From assembly GCF_900543425.1 (NCBI RefSeq), contig NZ_UQRQ01000004.1:133451-197450 (forward strand): a DNA stretch of 64,000 bases, in the 5' to 3' direction. The translations under genes and the position numbers were made by a program. Numbering within the stretch: the first letter of the stretch is position 1; each line of letters starts with the position of its first letter. Positions 35,192 through 44,597 of this stretch are shown here, one piece after another. Under the pieces are notes generated by a model that did no database searches, had not been told where the DNA came from, and was given only the letters and a program-made list of their open reading frames with translations. The DNA is from an uncultured Sanguibacteroides sp. GTDB lineage: Bacteria > Bacteroidota > Bacteroidia > Bacteroidales > Marinifilaceae.

Positions 35192-35378
35192 GTCTTGGCA
35201 GGTCTCCTGACTACGCCTAAGAATGATACCTTCCCGTCCGTGGTTAGACAGTGGTGTAAGAATCTATTCTTTGATTCTTCTTTTGAAGAACCGGGCATCA
35301 CAGTAGCGGGCACTGTTCCGGATTCTAACCGGCTTCCCTCTTGTGTGTTAACAGATATTGTAACACAACACCAAAGAC
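35192..35378 (-). promoter_or_regulatory. Cobalamin riboswitch controlling btuB and cbiK
   Basis: On the minus strand: P1 start GTCTTTGG, GGGAAGCCGGTTAGAATCCG, core GTGCCCGCTACTGTGATG, ACCACTG, GGGAAGG, and the B12 box GTCAGGAGACCTGCC closing with CCAAGAC. It ends about 70 bases before the receptor start. Confidence 0.94.
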
Positions 35379-35382
35379 GGTG

Positions 35383-35390
35383 CAAATGTA
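35383..35390 (-). promoter_or_regulatory. -7 promoter element of the btuB riboswitch transcript
   Basis: TACATTTG on the minus strand fits TAnnTTTG; predicted initiation coincides with the 5' side of the aptamer. Confidence 0.65.
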
Positions 35391-35481
35391 TTATTTTTTG
35401 GTTTAAAATAAAAAAATACTTGAAAAAATGACGAGTTATAAATAAAGAGTTATCCTTGCGGTGGGGATGGTTTTTATTAAA

Positions 35482-35514
35482 AATAGCCCATTGTACCCGT
35501 CCCTGTGTGCTATT
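35482..35514 (+). repeat. 33-bp hairpin repeat, copy B, upstream of cobB
   Basis: Begins AATAGCCCATTG, has the central CCCGTCCC and ends GTGTGCTATT. It lies upstream of the cobB promoter, between two divergent transcripts. Related to 31847-31879 and 59248-59280. Confidence 0.7.
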
Positions 35515-35538
35515 TTAATTTAAATCGTCAATTATCAT

Positions 35539-35546
35539 TATATTTG
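35539..35546 (+). promoter_or_regulatory. -7 promoter element of cobB
   Basis: TATATTTG fits TAnnTTTG and ends 18 bases before the ATG at 35565. It decides the start, because an in-frame ATG at 35505 would lie upstream of it. Confidence 0.65.
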
Positions 35547-35564
35547 TCTCCAAATTCGGATCAA

Positions 35565-36869
35565 ATGCAGAAATCACAATTTCTAATCGGAGCGGCTTCT
35601 TCGGGAAGCGGGAAAACTACTTTTACGATCGGTTTATTACGGGCCTTGAAGAATCGAGGTCTTAACATACAACCTTTTAAATGCGGACCGGATTATATCG
35701 ACACGAAATATCATGCTATTGCAGCAGGGGAAGAATCGGTGAATCTGGATACTTTTATGGCTACCGAAAAGCATGTACGAGAAGTATACGCCCGTTACGG
35801 CGAACATTCGGATGTGTGTGTGACGGAAGGGGTGATGGGTTTATTTGACGGCTATGACGGAATGAGTGGGAGTAGTGCGGAGATTGCCGCTTTGTTGGAT
35901 ATTCCTGTGATATTGTTGTTGAACGCCCAATCCACGGCTTATTCTGTAGCTCCTGTCCTGTATGGTTTTAAGCATTTTTATCCGAAGTTACAGGTTGCCG
36001 GAGTCGTTTTTAATTTTGTCGGTTCTGCTATGCATTACTCTTATTTGCAACAAGCGTGCGAGGATGTCGGTATTGAAGCTTGGGGATACATCCCGAAGCA
36101 AAAAGATTTCGAGATTCCTTCCCGGCATTTGGGATTAACTCTTGATGACGCCGTTGATTTCAATGCTTTTGCCGACCGGATAGCGAGGAGTGTCGTGCAG
36201 ACAGTAGATATCGATCGTTTGTTGGAGTTGACCCAAAGGGCCTTTGAACCGATTGTTGTTAACAAAAATACGGAAAATAAGAGGTTAAAGATTGCCGTTG
36301 CCAGAGATAATGCTTTTAATTTCACTTACCGGGAAAATATCGAGGTTTTAAAACGGATGGGAGAAGTTATTTTTTTCAGTCCTTTACGGGATCGGGAATT
36401 GCCCTTGTCTGATTTTGTTTATCTGCCCGGTGGGTATCCCGAGTATTACTTAGCCGAATTGGCAGCCAATCGGGAAATGTTGAAATCGATCCGAGATTAC
36501 GGGGAGGATGGGGGAAAACTTTTTGCCGAATGCGGAGGGATGATGTATCTTTGTAATTCTATTTCGGATCCGAACGGAAATGTATTCCCTATGGTGGGAC
36601 TTTTAAAACAAAAGGCGACCATGGAGAAGATGGGATTGAAACTGGGGTATCGACAGATTGAAATCGGTAAAGATATTTTTCGGGGACATGAATTTCATTA
36701 TTCCCGGGTTTTGCCAGAAGATCGCATCATCCCTACAATTGGAAAGACATATAGTGCTAAGGGACGGGAAACGGACACGCCGATTTATCATGATAAACAC
36801 ATACTGGCTTCCTATATCCATTTCTATTGGGATGAGGATACGTTTCGGGCTTTGTATTCGATTATTTGA
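35565..36869 (+). CDS. cobB: Cobyrinic acid a,c-diamide synthase
   Basis: Amidates the a and c side chains of (cob)yrinic acid using glutamine and ATP (CbiA in the anaerobic route). From the ATG at 35565 it has 434 residues. The N-terminus MQKSQFLIGAASSGSGKTTF carries the P-loop of the dethiobiotin-synthetase-like domain; KCGPDYIDTKYH and TEGVMGLFDGYDG are family hallmarks. The C-terminal glutamine amidotransferase domain has the nucleophile in FAECGGMMYL and a later HEFHYSRV. It is divergent from btuB and has no riboswitch of its own. Confidence 0.94.
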   Translation: MQKSQFLIGAASSGSGKTTFTIGLLRALKNRGLNIQPFKCGPDYIDTKYHAIAAGEESVNLDTFMATEKHVREVYARYGEHSDVCVTEGVMGLFDGYDGMSGSSAEIAALLDIPVILLLNAQSTAYSVAPVLYGFKHFYPKLQVAGVVFNFVGSAMHYSYLQQACEDVGIEAWGYIPKQKDFEIPSRHLGLTLDDAVDFNAFADRIARSVVQTVDIDRLLELTQRAFEPIVVNKNTENKRLKIAVARDNAFNFTYRENIEVLKRMGEVIFFSPLRDRELPLSDFVYLPGGYPEYYLAELAANREMLKSIRDYGEDGGKLFAECGGMMYLCNSISDPNGNVFPMVGLLKQKATMEKMGLKLGYRQIEIGKDIFRGHEFHYSRVLPEDRIIPTIGKTYSAKGRETDTPIYHDKHILASYIHFYWDEDTFRALYSII

Positions 36870-36905
36870 TTCCTTTGTTTTATGTTATGATTGAAAATTA
36901 GAAGT

Positions 36906-36950
36906 GATTCCATTTTGTTTTGAATAATGCTATGATCATAAAATGGAATC
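36906..36950. terminator. Hairpin between convergent cobB and a hypothetical gene
   Basis: Perfect 11-bp stem GATTCCATTTT/AAAATGGAATC with a 23-base loop, placed between two convergent stop codons. The large loop lowers certainty. Confidence 0.5.
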
Positions 36951-36957
36951 GTTATGG

Positions 36958-37413
36958 CTATAAGTTCTTTTCTCTAACGATTCTCTTTTTTCCGTCGAGG
37001 ATGATTTCAATACTTTTTAATGATTTTATGGAAGTAGTATAATTTTCTATTTTACCGTTTGGGAGTTTGTATTCGACAATCAACCGAAATTCTCCTTTCC
37101 TCGGAATATAATATTTCCGGAAAACACTAATGACATCATTGTATTCTTCGTGAATAAAAGTACTCCATGTCGTGGCTGTTTTTTCCTGAATATGGATTCG
37201 GATAATCTCTTTCTTTTGTTTGTCCGTTTGAGAAAAACGAATACAAAACGGGAGGGGCGTGTTTTCTTCTGAACGTATGGAATCTTTTAACGAGTAAACG
37301 GAATCGATCCGAGTGATATGGTAATATGACGTTTTCTGGGCAAAAGCAGCAGGAATGAATCCCCAGCATAGGATGCAGAATAAAATACTTTTTAGAATGG
37401 AATTTGTTTTCAT
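36958..37413 (-). CDS. Exported hypothetical protein
   Basis: A 151-residue protein I do not recognise. It has a clear signal peptide (SILFCILCWGFIPAAFAQ, about residues 8-25) and a beta-rich body with many charged and aromatic residues, suggesting a small periplasmic or secreted beta sandwich. No lipobox, repeats or catalytic motif are visible. It lies between cobB (convergent) and the tandem permease fusion genes, separated from them by a strong terminator, and has a weak -7 candidate (TATCTTTA, complement of 37496-37503). Confidence 0.6.
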   Translation of the reverse strand: MKTNSILKSILFCILCWGFIPAAFAQKTSYYHITRIDSVYSLKDSIRSEENTPLPFCIRFSQTDKQKKEIIRIHIQEKTATTWSTFIHEEYNDVISVFRKYYIPRKGEFRLIVEYKLPNGKIENYTTSIKSLKSIEIILDGKKRIVREKNL

Positions 37414-37535
37414 AGGAGATATTGTAAGGTCATTATTCTCATCGTTCTAAATTAAAAATATGTGGTTTGCTCCCACGTCTTATAATAAAATACGTTAAAG
37501 ATAGGAAAGTATTACCGTATTTTAAAAATTAACAT

Positions 37536-37576
37536 GATAATACCCACCTGAAATGAAATTTCAAGTGGGTATTATC
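37536..37576 (-). terminator. Strong hairpin terminator after permease fusion paralogue 2
   Basis: A 19-bp stem with one mismatch or G-U pair and a 3-base loop, starting 13 bases after the stop of the upstream gene on the minus strand. Confidence 0.8.
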
Positions 37577-37589
37577 GTAAATTGGAGAA

Positions 37590-40500
37590 TCATCGGTTTG
37601 TTTTCACCCATTTCACGGCATCGGCCACCACCAGTTGGGCGTATGTACGTTCATCTTGGATGAGATCTACTCCCCGGTCGTCCAACATCACACGGGATTC
37701 TCCTTTCGGTAGGGTGAATGTGCCTAATGATACCCAAGAAGGATCTCCTTTTTGAACTTCCAGAATGATTTCCTCTTTTCCTTCCGGGGTATAGACAGTA
37801 TAGTAGTTTTTCATCCCCGGATAATCGGTTGTAAATATGTATTTACCCCCCAGAGTATAGTGAGGTCGATGGATAAATATCTCGTATTTTCCTGCTTCCG
37901 GGAGGTCGGCTATCCATTCGGCCTTGAACTTTCCCGTGCCGGATTTTTTGGTGAAAGCACTACGAATATATTCGCCGTAAAAATCCTTTAATAAGAAAGG
38001 AAGATTCCATCCGTTTTCTTTCGTATTACCGCAGAGGAAGTATTCATAATCGTATCCATCATCGTCCTCTTTTTTGATCAAATCGGCCAATCGTTTCCGA
38101 TTGTTTGTCGAATCGATCAAATGGAAGTTTTCGTCCTCGTTGTCGACGATGATCTCTCCCGGGGGATAGAATTGAGTTTTCTCGATCAGGGTGACCCCTG
38201 CTTTGGGTACGGGCCCCGATAAGGGAGATCCTCCGGAATTGAACGGGATGTTTTTCGGTAAATTTCCCGAAAAGTTCGTGGTCAATATCAAGGAATGTCC
38301 TGTGTCTTCATGAACGATAATTCGTTTACATTCCCCGGGTTTAATCACGTAACTCCGGCAATTATCGGTTGTCTCGTTTCCACTTTGAGTCCAACCACAC
38401 GTAATGATAGAAACGATACCGTCCGTTTCGCTGAAATTGCCTACCTTGAAATCGATAATCTGCATCTCCTTAGTTGTTTTATAGGACATATCTTTTATCG
38501 CTAATAAGGGTAGCTGGTGACCCGTGTACCACTCGTCCATGTAAGCCTTGATGTCCTGCCCGAAGCGCTGTTCGAATTCTCCGATAAACGAGTCGAAGTT
38601 AACTTCCCGGAAACGAGCATGGGCGTTAAATTCCTGTATAAACCGGCTTAGGGAGTCCCAGGTGGTAATTGTCGTGAGATAGCTCAGTAAATGAGAAACT
38701 TTTAAAGTAATGGCAATGCTCTGTTCCATGCTATATTCTTCCGTGATGATGCCTTTTAATCCTTTTTCCGCTATACGATTTAGTATTTTCGGACTCATTA
38801 TATGATATGATGCAATTCCCATCGGTTTTATCATTTGTTTGAATATCAGTTCTATACCCTGATACGTGTCGGAGGTGAAACTATTGTTGTAATCCGAGAA
38901 AATGCGATCTATTCTTCTCGCTCTCAAGTAATAGGGCATCTTTTTGTACAGCAGATCTTCCTGTATGGACATGTCATCGGGAAGAACACGAGGAAAAGCA
39001 AAGGATTGATCCATCGTACAGAATCGCTCCTTAAAAAGTGCTATTTCCGGTTGAATATTATCGTTAAACGAATATGCCTCTATAAAGGATGAAGGTATTT
39101 CGATCAGTTTAAAATATTGAAAGGGGTAAGGATTGGGTTTGCCCTCCTCGATTATATTTTTGCATTGACGAATTATTTCCGTTAACTTTTTTTCCCGGTC
39201 CGGGTTATCTTTTTTCAGGACTTCCCATTCATCGAAATATTTCAGGTAGAAATCATTTCCCGGGTAAGTATAAAACTCAATAGCAACAGAATCGACCGTA
39301 ATCGCCCTTTTCTCGTAATTTCCGATACAAAGGGTTAGCCCGGTCAGGTTTTGTAAATTATGGAACGTGACGTCATCTCCTTTTCTCGTTGGTTCTCCTT
39401 GCGATAAAACGGTCATTTCACCCGGGTTTTTAACACGAAGGGTGTAATCCGTGAAATTAGTCTCTTGGGATGCCTGCAACTCGACCGGGGGAACCGCTGT
39501 CGGGTACCACATTACTTGCGGTATGAGTAACGTGAATTTACCCGAGACAAAAGCCGAGCGTTTGCCATAATTTTCTCTGGGTGAAGTCCAAATGAGGGGG
39601 GAATAGAAATTATCGTCATCAATATTTACCTGGTAAATATCCTCGTCGATATTTCCCTCGTATTCTATCTCCAGTTCGGTATTTTCCCCGGGAGTCAAGG
39701 AACGTTCGATGACAATTACTTGTCGATCCCTGTGAAAGGGAAGGTTCTGCCCGTCGGATTCCATTTTATTGATCTTTAACCCCGGGTTTAAAAAGAGCAG
39801 AAGCTGATCTATTGTTACTTTTTTCTGGTTTTGGACCTTCATCCGGCTTGTTGCCGAGAATTTATTTCCCTTGGATTGGTATGTGATATCGTGAGTGAGT
39901 ACTCGAGCCTTGGGCTGCTCATCGTATTTTACAAAGGCAGCACGGTATTCAATTCTATTTTTTAAGCGGGTTTTATATTTTTCAACATAGATATACCCGA
40001 GGTTTAAGGAGAATACTAAAAACAGGGAGGCGGGAACGATAAAATAATGCTTTCGACCGGGGATACCGGGTAGTCTCTTCGTGAGGAGAGCGGCGAAATA
40101 GAGGAAGCTGATTCCCAATAACAGGAAAACGCCTCGCTGGAGCAGGTAATTCTCGAGATGCATGAATCCGACTATGTTGGAAAAAGAGTCAGACAATAAA
40201 CTACCCCGGAAATCTAATATCCCGTGAAGAGGTGTTGTCAGGTAACGGTAGGCAAAATAGATGAAGGCTGTTAGAATGAACCAACTGATAAGAGAGTATT
40301 TGACCAACTTGTTCACGAGCAAGGATAGCCCGGTGATAAAAACAAGCGTGGGTAACGTGTGCGTGAGGAGATAAAAAAGATATACCCAGAGATTAACAGG
40401 GGAGTGCGGTATTAATATATTGATAAACACGGAAATAATCATGAAAATGACATCTATTGCCAGAAACGGGATCAGAATACCTAAGAATTCCCCGAGAAAG

Positions 40501-40808
40501 GATTGCCCGTTACCGATAGGTCGTGCGGAAAGCACCTCCCGGGTTTCGGCTTTTTTCCGCTTTCTTTGGGTATCACAGGTAATAAAAATGACAATTAGTG
40601 ATTGAAACAGGCTTAAAAAGTAAACCCCGCGTAAAGGAATGGAGGATGCAAAGACAACATCGCACCACTCGACCTGATGAATATCCCACGGTATCAAAAT
40701 ACCCGATGTATATCCCAGTACTCCTAAAATAAAGAGGTAAAATAACCAGTTTCTTTTTACCAGCTTGCTTTCGTAAGAGATGGAAGTTTGTAATGTGATT
40801 CTTTCCAT
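37590..40808 (-). CDS. ABC-2-like permease / inactive M1-like / golvesin-C-like fusion protein, paralogue 2 (tandem copy)
   Basis: About 1,072 residues from the ATG at 40808. This start matches MEM... of the two neighbouring copies, and the -7 element at 40830 overlaps the alternative ATG at 40832. The first roughly 270 residues hold 6-7 helices with QRKRKKAETREVLSARPIG and LGEFLGILIPFLAID, typical of ABC-2 permeases. The extracytoplasmic part has WYPTAVPPVEL and RFGQDIKAYMDEWYTGHQLP, similar to M1 aminopeptidase outer domains, yet no HExxH. The C-terminus (from about 900) is golvesin-C-like and ends VADAVKWVKTNR. First in a run of three genes on one strand, downstream of the cobalamin operon. 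Function unknown. Confidence 0.75.
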   Translation of the reverse strand: MERITLQTSISYESKLVKRNWLFYLFILGVLGYTSGILIPWDIHQVEWCDVVFASSIPLRGVYFLSLFQSLIVIFITCDTQRKRKKAETREVLSARPIGNGQSFLGEFLGILIPFLAIDVIFMIISVFINILIPHSPVNLWVYLFYLLTHTLPTLVFITGLSLLVNKLVKYSLISWFILTAFIYFAYRYLTTPLHGILDFRGSLLSDSFSNIVGFMHLENYLLQRGVFLLLGISFLYFAALLTKRLPGIPGRKHYFIVPASLFLVFSLNLGYIYVEKYKTRLKNRIEYRAAFVKYDEQPKARVLTHDITYQSKGNKFSATSRMKVQNQKKVTIDQLLLFLNPGLKINKMESDGQNLPFHRDRQVIVIERSLTPGENTELEIEYEGNIDEDIYQVNIDDDNFYSPLIWTSPRENYGKRSAFVSGKFTLLIPQVMWYPTAVPPVELQASQETNFTDYTLRVKNPGEMTVLSQGEPTRKGDDVTFHNLQNLTGLTLCIGNYEKRAITVDSVAIEFYTYPGNDFYLKYFDEWEVLKKDNPDREKKLTEIIRQCKNIIEEGKPNPYPFQYFKLIEIPSSFIEAYSFNDNIQPEIALFKERFCTMDQSFAFPRVLPDDMSIQEDLLYKKMPYYLRARRIDRIFSDYNNSFTSDTYQGIELIFKQMIKPMGIASYHIMSPKILNRIAEKGLKGIITEEYSMEQSIAITLKVSHLLSYLTTITTWDSLSRFIQEFNAHARFREVNFDSFIGEFEQRFGQDIKAYMDEWYTGHQLPLLAIKDMSYKTTKEMQIIDFKVGNFSETDGIVSIITCGWTQSGNETTDNCRSYVIKPGECKRIIVHEDTGHSLILTTNFSGNLPKNIPFNSGGSPLSGPVPKAGVTLIEKTQFYPPGEIIVDNEDENFHLIDSTNNRKRLADLIKKEDDDGYDYEYFLCGNTKENGWNLPFLLKDFYGEYIRSAFTKKSGTGKFKAEWIADLPEAGKYEIFIHRPHYTLGGKYIFTTDYPGMKNYYTVYTPEGKEEIILEVQKGDPSWVSLGTFTLPKGESRVMLDDRGVDLIQDERTYAQLVVADAVKWVKTNR

Positions 40809-40829
40809 GATTTTAGGTTTTATGTATGA

Positions 40830-40837
40830 CAAAAGTA
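40830..40837 (-). promoter_or_regulatory. -7 promoter element of permease fusion paralogue 2
   Basis: TACTTTTG on the minus strand fits TAnnTTTG and ends 21 bases before the chosen ATG at 40808. Confidence 0.6.
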
Positions 40838-40865
40838 TAAAGTATTCGTTTCTCTAATAGAATAT

Positions 40866-40900
40866 AGATTGACGATTAATTCTTTTATAATCGTCAATCT
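40866..40900. terminator. Inverted repeat after permease fusion paralogue 3
   Basis: Perfect 13-bp stem AGATTGACGATTA/TAATCGTCAATCT with a 9-base AT loop, 30 bases downstream of the stop at 40930. The arm sequence belongs to the AT-rich motif family found in several intergenic regions of this window. Confidence 0.55.
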
Positions 40901-40929
40901 GAAAATCTATGAATCGCAGAAACTCTGAT

Positions 40930-43900
40930 TTACTTTTCCTTTACCCATTTGACAGCATCGGCTACCACTAATTGAACAAATGTACTACGGAATTTTTCAA
41001 CTGGGATGGGCGCCACTCCCCGGTCGTCCTGGACGACACGGGATTCTCCTGCCGGTAGGGTGAACGTGCCTAATGATACCCAGGTTTCTTCTTCCGGTAA
41101 GAAGGATGAACTGAAAGTCCAAGAATCTCCTTCTGGAACTTCTAAGATAATTTCCTTTTTTCCCTCTGGAGTATAGACGGTATAGTAGTTCTTCATTCCC
41201 GGGTAATCGGTTGTAAATTGCTTCGCTCCATATATGACAAGATGAGGTCGATAGATAAATATCTCGTATTTTCCGGCTTCCGGGAGGTCTGCCGTCCATT
41301 CGGCCTTGAGCATTCCCGTACCGGCTTCTTTTACAAAAGCGCTACGGATATGATTACCGTACAATTCCTGTGATAAAAAAGGATTCCACGTGTTAGCTTT
41401 GAAAGCATGTGATTCAACGTATTCCCGATCGTCCTCTTTTTTGATCAGATCGGCTAATCGTTTTCGGTTGTTGGCCGAATCGATCAACTGGAAGTTCCCC
41501 TTCTCGTTGTCAACGATAATCTCCCTCGGGGAATAGAATTGAGTTCTCTCAATCGGGGTGACTCCTTCTTTTGGTGCGGGACCCGATAAAGGAGATTCAC
41601 TGTTATCGAATGAAATGTCTTTCGGTAAATTACCCGAAAAGTTGGTGGTCAATTTTAAATGATGTTCGATGTTTTCATGGATGACGATTCGTTTGCATTC
41701 GCCGGGTTCGATCAGGTAACTTCGGCAGTATCCGGTTATTGAACCGTAATCATCACTTGCAAGGATTGAAACAATACCGTCCGTTTCGCTGAAATTGCCC
41801 ACCTCGAAATCGATGATTTGCGTCTCTTCTGTTGTTTTACGGGATATATCTTTTATCACTAACGTCGGGATCTGGCGAGTCGTGTACCACTCGTCCATGT
41901 AAGCCTTGATATCCTGCCCGAAACGCTGTTCGAAATCCTCGATAAACGAGTCGAAGTTAATTTCCTGAAAATGGGCACGCTCGTTAAATTCCCGTGTGAA
42001 CCGGCTTAAGGAATCCCAGGTGGTGATTGTCGAGAGATAGCCTAATAAATGCGAAACTTTATAAAAAATGATGGAGCTTTGTTCCCTGCTGTATCCTTCC
42101 GCAATAATTCCGTTTAATCCTTTTTCTGCAAAATGATTTAATATTTTAGGACTCATTTCATATCCAGGGTCTTTTAGATTCATTATTTGTTTGAATATTA
42201 GTTCTATCCCCTGGTACGTGTCGGACATGATACTATTGTTGTAATTCGAGAAAATGTTACTTACTCTTATCATACTAAAAAAGGCGGGTATTTTGCGGTA
42301 CAGAATAAATTCCTCTACGCTCTCGTCCTGATTAGGATCTGCAGAAATAGTACCGGGATGTCCGGATTGTACTCTGCATAATCGTTCCCAGAAAAGTGCT
42401 ATTTCCGGTTGAATGTTATCGCTAAACGAAGTGGTGGCCCGAAAATACGAGGAGGAAGGAACCTCGATCAGTTTAAAATATTTAAAGGGGTAAGGGTTGG
42501 GAGTACGATATTCGATTTCATCTTTACATCGATTAAATATTTCCGTTAAGTTTTTCTCCCGGTTCGGGTTATCTTTTTTCAGTGGTTCCCATTCATCGAA
42601 ATATTTCATGTAGAAACTATTTCCCGGGTAAGTATAAAACTCGACGGTAAGAGAATCGACGGTGACTGCTCTTTTCTCGTAATTCCCGATACAGAGGGTT
42701 AAGCCGGTCAGGTTTTGTACATTATGGAACGTGACGTTATCTCCTTCTCTCGTCGGTTCTCCTTGCGATAAAACGGTCATCTCGCCCGGGTTTTTAACGT
42801 GGAGGGTGTAATCCGTGAAATTAGTCTCCTTGGATGCCTGTAACTCGACCGGAGGAACCGCTATCGGGTACCACATTAATTGCGGTAGAAGTAAGGTGTA
42901 TTTACCCGAGACAAAAGCCGTGCGGTTGCCATAGTTTTCACCGTCTGACTTAGTGCGGGGAGAAAAGAATGTGTCGTCAGGGATGTTTACTTGATAAATA
43001 TCCTCGTCGATAGTTCCCTTGTACTCTATCTTCAACTCTATATTTTCCCCGGGAGTCAAGGGACGCTCGATAACGATTACCTGTTGATCCCTGTGAAAGG
43101 GAAGGTTTTGTCCGCCGGATTCGATCTTGTCGATCTTTAATCCCGGGTTTAAAAAGAGCAGAAGCTGCTCCATTTTTACTTTTTTCTGGTTTTGAATCCT
43201 CATTCGGCTTGTTGCCGAGAATTTATTTCCCTCGGGTTGATAGGTGATATCGTGCTCGAGCACGCGTGCCTTGGGGTGTTCATCGTATTTCACAAAGGTT
43301 TCGCGATACCCGATCCTGTTTTTCAGGCGGGTTTGAAATTTTGCAACGTAAGTGACTCCGAGTACCAGGGCAAATACTAAAAATAGGGAGGCGGGAATGA
43401 TAAAACAATGTTTTCGGCCGGGGATACCGGGTTGTCTCTTCGTGAAGAGAGCGGCGAAATAGAGGAAGCTGATTCCCAATAATAGGAAAACGCCTCGATG
43501 GAGCAGGTAGTCCGAAAGGTGCATGAATCCAACCATACTGGAAAAAGAGTTCGGCAACGAACTACCCTGGAAATCTAATATTCCGTGAAGAGGTGTTGTC
43601 AGGTAAGTGTACGCGAAATAGAGAAAAGCTACCAGAATAATCCAACTGATAAAAAGATGTTTGACCAACCTGTTTACAAGCAAAGATAGCCCGATGATAA
43701 AAACAAGCGTGGGTAACACGTGCGTGAGGAGATAAAAAAGATTTACCCATAAGTTTACGGGGGAGTCTGGTATTAATGTGTTGATTATCATTAAAATAAT
43801 TATGAAAATGATATCTATTGTCAGAAACGGGATAAGAATGCCTAAAAATTCCCCGAGAAAGGATTGCCCGTTGCCGATGGGTCTTACAGAAAGCACTTCC

Positions 43901-44178
43901 CGGGTTTCGGCTTTTTTTCGTTTCCTTTGGATATCACAGGTGATGAAGGTGACGAATACCGATTGAAACAGGTTCAGAAAGTAAATTCCATATAAAGGAA
44001 AGGAGGATGCAAATACAAATTTTTCCCAGTTGATATACTTGTCAAGTCCGTAATAATCCCATAGGATAACACCTAATGTATATGCCAATATTCCAAAGAT
44101 GAAGAGGTAAAATAACCAACTTCTTTTTACCAACTTGCTCTCGTAAGATATAGCTGTTTTTAGATTTGCCATTTCCAT
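40930..44178 (-). CDS. ABC-2-like permease / inactive M1-like / golvesin-C-like fusion protein, paralogue 3 (tandem copy)
   Basis: A 1,082-residue paralogue close in sequence to the copies on both sides. The same three-part plan is visible: ABC-2 permease-like helices with IQRKRKKAETREVLSVRPIG; an extracytoplasmic region with WYPIAVPPVEL, a central IQPEIALFWERL stretch where M1 enzymes would have the GxMEN-HExxH core, and RFGQDIKAYMDEWYTTRQIP; and a golvesin-C-like end with ETWVSLGTFTLPAGESRVVQDDRG and VADAVKWVKEK. The zinc ligands of M1 enzymes are absent. It is expressed from its own promoter (44217) and has a clear 3' hairpin, so the tandem copies are separate units. Confidence 0.75.
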   Translation of the reverse strand: MEMANLKTAISYESKLVKRSWLFYLFIFGILAYTLGVILWDYYGLDKYINWEKFVFASSFPLYGIYFLNLFQSVFVTFITCDIQRKRKKAETREVLSVRPIGNGQSFLGEFLGILIPFLTIDIIFIIILMIINTLIPDSPVNLWVNLFYLLTHVLPTLVFIIGLSLLVNRLVKHLFISWIILVAFLYFAYTYLTTPLHGILDFQGSSLPNSFSSMVGFMHLSDYLLHRGVFLLLGISFLYFAALFTKRQPGIPGRKHCFIIPASLFLVFALVLGVTYVAKFQTRLKNRIGYRETFVKYDEHPKARVLEHDITYQPEGNKFSATSRMRIQNQKKVKMEQLLLFLNPGLKIDKIESGGQNLPFHRDQQVIVIERPLTPGENIELKIEYKGTIDEDIYQVNIPDDTFFSPRTKSDGENYGNRTAFVSGKYTLLLPQLMWYPIAVPPVELQASKETNFTDYTLHVKNPGEMTVLSQGEPTREGDNVTFHNVQNLTGLTLCIGNYEKRAVTVDSLTVEFYTYPGNSFYMKYFDEWEPLKKDNPNREKNLTEIFNRCKDEIEYRTPNPYPFKYFKLIEVPSSSYFRATTSFSDNIQPEIALFWERLCRVQSGHPGTISADPNQDESVEEFILYRKIPAFFSMIRVSNIFSNYNNSIMSDTYQGIELIFKQIMNLKDPGYEMSPKILNHFAEKGLNGIIAEGYSREQSSIIFYKVSHLLGYLSTITTWDSLSRFTREFNERAHFQEINFDSFIEDFEQRFGQDIKAYMDEWYTTRQIPTLVIKDISRKTTEETQIIDFEVGNFSETDGIVSILASDDYGSITGYCRSYLIEPGECKRIVIHENIEHHLKLTTNFSGNLPKDISFDNSESPLSGPAPKEGVTPIERTQFYSPREIIVDNEKGNFQLIDSANNRKRLADLIKKEDDREYVESHAFKANTWNPFLSQELYGNHIRSAFVKEAGTGMLKAEWTADLPEAGKYEIFIYRPHLVIYGAKQFTTDYPGMKNYYTVYTPEGKKEIILEVPEGDSWTFSSSFLPEEETWVSLGTFTLPAGESRVVQDDRGVAPIPVEKFRSTFVQLVVADAVKWVKEK

Positions 44179-44370
44179 AATTGCAGTTTTTTTTGTGATT
44201 TATTTTTAGTACGAACCAAAGATATAAATAAAAAATAGTATTAAGCAATATATGATACTGTTAAAAATAGAAAGATTTCTCGGGTATAAAAATCTCGGAA
44301 GAGGATAAGGGGTACCAATTTTCGTATATTTTATTTGTATAGAATGGCTTAGCCTTCAAAAATGGACTAT
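44179..44370 (-). repeat. Duplicated upstream region of paralogue 3
   Basis: About 192 bases directly upstream of paralogue 3 match, with scattered changes, the 191 bases upstream of paralogue 4 (47871-48061). Shared landmarks include the -7 element and the block GATTTCTCGGGTATAAAAAT. It marks the 5' border of the duplicated unit. Confidence 0.85.
44217..44224 (-). promoter_or_regulatory. -7 promoter element of paralogue 3
   Basis: TATCTTTG on the minus strand, with TTG 21 bases upstream at the -33 position. The same pair is conserved upstream of paralogue 4. Confidence 0.7.
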
Positions 44371-44597
44371 CTGTTCTATAAGGTCTCTAAATTCCATAAA
44401 GTCAAAAGAATCCTTTTTTAATCACGGAATCACCTAATTACTGAATCCCTTAATTGTCAATTTAAAACGAATGCCATTCCCTTTTCGACTGTAGGATTGT
44501 GTTACGGGGAATGGCAATTTCAACGAGTGGAATATTTCTTGCTTGTATAAGTTGAAAATCTTCTTGGGTTTAGTAGAGTAGTATTAAGTTTTTATAC
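44371..44597. other. Intergenic remainder between paralogues 3 and 4
   Basis: Together with the duplicated segment this makes a 419-base gap. It holds the 3' hairpin of paralogue 4 and AT-rich filler containing TAATTGTCAATTT-like words. No gene was seen. Confidence 0.5.
44473..44515 (-). terminator. Hairpin after permease fusion paralogue 4
   Basis: Stem GCCATTCCC/GGGAATGGC (9 bp) with a 25-base loop, about 80 bases downstream of the stop at 44598. Confidence 0.5.

Noticed and set aside
35155..35385. Reading frame on the minus strand upstream of btuB
   Set aside because: It coincides with the riboswitch RNA; coding is not plausible.
35505..35564. Upstream in-frame start for cobB
   Set aside because: A perfect -7 element (35539-35546) lies inside the extension, and the family starts at MQKSQFLIGA.
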